Assembly: GCA_030141605.1 (NCBI GenBank)
Contig: JAQGDQ010001458.1
Coordinates: 1-40,129, forward strand
Origin: Tubiluchus corallicola
Taxonomy: Eukaryota; Priapulida; Priapulimorpha; Priapulimorphida; Tubiluchidae
Direction: 5' to 3'
DNA: 40,129 bases
The position numbers and the translations under genes are program-made. The notes under the pieces were generated by a model. The model was not told the DNA's origin. It searched no databases and was given only the letters and a program-made list of their open reading frames with translations. Of this stretch, positions 38,597 through 40,129 are shown piece after piece. Numbering within the stretch: the first letter of the stretch is position 1; each line of letters begins with the position of its first letter.

Positions 38597-39398
38597 TCTA
38601 CTATTATATTAATATTCTTGGTATCTTAATATATATATATATAAGATTCGAGGCTACAGCTTCGACGAGGGCACCATTTGCGGCGATCTATATATCAAAC
38701 GAAAGGTCTCGATCTAGTGTCGTGCCATTGATGGTTTATTTTTCGAATCGGGCCCACCGGGAGGAGGGGGAGGCGAAAAACCCCCAAAAATGACCCTTTT
38801 TCGGCCGTTTTTTGTAAAAGTTATACGGCTGAGATGTAGAGAACGGGAACGGGCCGAGGGGGTGCTGGGTATGGATAGATAGCCCGTTCAGCGGTAGGTG
38901 TAGTAGGCATATTTAGAATTCCCGAGAGGGCCGCGGCGCCCCGCAACGGGCGTTTTCCCGGACCCAACTCGCGATTTTTTCGAAATTTTGACCAAACAGC
39001 ATGCGGGAAAAACGTTCTAGCGGCGCCTGGTGGGACTCTCGGAAGGAGATATATAGCTCTTTACAAAGAGGAAGGACAGGGCTACACGATGATGTGGGAT
39101 ATATTTTAGGGCAGGTCCACCGAGAGGAGTATCAACGAGTTAGTTAGGAGTTCTATTTTCGGCAATTTTCACTTAGAAAACTGCTGACGCAAAGGCATTG
39201 TTGTGACGTCATCCATTGTACTCTGTCTATAATCTTATAACTTTAATTGAGCAAAAAGCTACAGGCTTTGCGTTAGTTAAACAAACAGTAGGCACGATGT
39301 TACGGGCTTTGTGTTATAAATGTGGACTAGGTAGGATGTTCGCGTATTATTGATTACACGTGTATTTATACGCAAAATCTTTTGCTGGGCCTTTGCTA
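38597..39398 (+). mobile_element. Helitron-like element, copy 4, longest
   Basis: It starts A/TC (TCTACTATTATATTAATATT) and ends GGGCCTTTGCTAT, where the terminal CTAG has become CTAT. It keeps the best 3' hairpin (GCAAAA-TC-TTTTGC) about 12 nt before the end. Inside it has an extra partial duplication near 39280-39345 (ACGATGTTACGGGCTTTG, then GGATGTTCGCG). Confidence 0.75.
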
Positions 39399-39559
39399 TT
39401 TATTATATTATAGCACATAGTTTCAACTTTGTGAAAAATGTTTGGAATGGTTTTGTTGTAATGCTGTGCTGTTGGTGCTTGTGCTATAGGTGTCGTCATC
39501 GTTGCCACCATCATCATCATCAACATCATGATCACCACGTGAGGTGGTGGATTTGATGT

Positions 39560-40117
39560 GGTGTGGTGGTGGTGTGCTTTGTGTGTTGTGCTATGGGTGG
39601 TGTGGTGGGGTGATAGGGTGTGTGGGGTGTGGTGTGGGTAGTGTGGTATGGAGTGGGTGGCGTGGTGTGTGGGTGGGTGTTGTGGTGCGGTGTGGTGTTA
39701 TGGTGTGGTGCAGTGCGGTGTGATGTGGTGGAGTATTATGGTGTGGGTGGTGCGGTGTGGTGTGTGGGTGGTGCGGTGTGGTGTGGTGCAGTGGTATGGT
39801 GTGGTGCAGTGTGGTGTGATGTGGTGGAGTCGTATGTTGTGGTTGGTGTGGTGTGGTATGTGGGTCGTGCGGTGTGCTGCAGTGGTATGTTGTGGTGCGG
39901 TGGGGTGTGATGTGGTGGAGTGGTATGGTGTGGGTGGTGTGGTGTGTAGGTGGGTGGGTGGTGTGGTGCAGTGTGGTGTTATGGTGTGGTGCTGTGCAGT
40001 GTGATGTGGTGGAGTATTATGGTGTGGGTGGTGTGTTGTGGTGTGTGGGTGGTGCGGTGCAGTGGTATGGTGTGGTGCAGTGTGGTGTGATGTGGTGGAG
40101 TCGTATGGTGTGTGCAT
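39560..40117. repeat. G/T-rich minisatellite with about 90-bp units
   Basis: Strongly strand-asymmetric GGTGTGGTG repeats. The anchor TGATGTGGTGGAGT recurs at 39721, 39817, 39908, 40002 and 40088. Variants after it run ATTAT, CGTAT, GGTAT, ATTAT, CGTAT, giving a higher-order period of about 281 bp. Open frames here are by-products. The array nearly reaches the right edge. Confidence 0.92.
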
Positions 40118-40129
40118 TTATTGCAGGCG

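Overview
The window is animal nuclear DNA, AT-rich and crowded with repeats. Genes are split by introns with GT/AG borders, and there are no bacterial operons. A divergent, intronless ionotropic-receptor-like gene (a protostome family) and a clear MAGI scaffold gene together suggest a protostome invertebrate. I cannot name the species from sequence alone.

The backbone is one gene on the minus strand: the 3' part of a MAGI-type multi-PDZ scaffold gene. I could chain thirteen coding exons from 38218 down to the stop codon at 10686. Every exon has an AG acceptor and a GT donor (the last ends at the stop), and all intron phases agree. Together they encode about 928 residues: the end of one PDZ domain with the MAGI-specific GYPLPFDPNDPN sequence, four more PDZ domains, a long Pro/Ser/Tyr-rich linker and a tail. 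The N-terminal part (first PDZ, guanylate-kinase-like and WW domains) must lie beyond the right edge. An intact intronless ionotropic-receptor-like gene (32523-33959, plus strand) sits inside the largest MAGI intron in antisense orientation. At the left end, a minus-strand exon fragment resembles TSTD1-type rhodaneses but has Gly where the active-site Cys would be.

Layout: 1-597 decaying hexamer repeat; 598-1054 piggyBac-type MITE; 1126-1404 rhodanese-like fragment; 1404-3466 satellite of 135-bp units with a three-unit higher-order repeat; 3591-4230 hAT MITE; 4239-6616 mostly featureless, with a 5S-like scrap and a trinucleotide tract; 6617-8283 42-bp minisatellite; 8284-10685 AT-rich DNA, a hAT MITE and the MAGI 3' region; 10686-38218 MAGI; 38219-40129 upstream MAGI intron with a Helitron-like element and a G/T minisatellite.

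The introns act as a trap for mobile elements, many with visible target-site duplications: five copies of one hAT MITE family plus other hAT-like families, three piggyBac-type MITEs ending in TTAA, four Helitron-like elements inserted between A and T, 5S-rRNA-derived and tRNA-derived SINEs, Tigger-like TIR elements and a LINE 3' end. Several are nested. One Helitron-like element ends 11 nt upstream of a MAGI splice acceptor. I found no clearly new multi-gene system. The most notable signals are the nested receptor gene, the transposon-splice-site contact, and the 42-bp array, which stays open on both strands.
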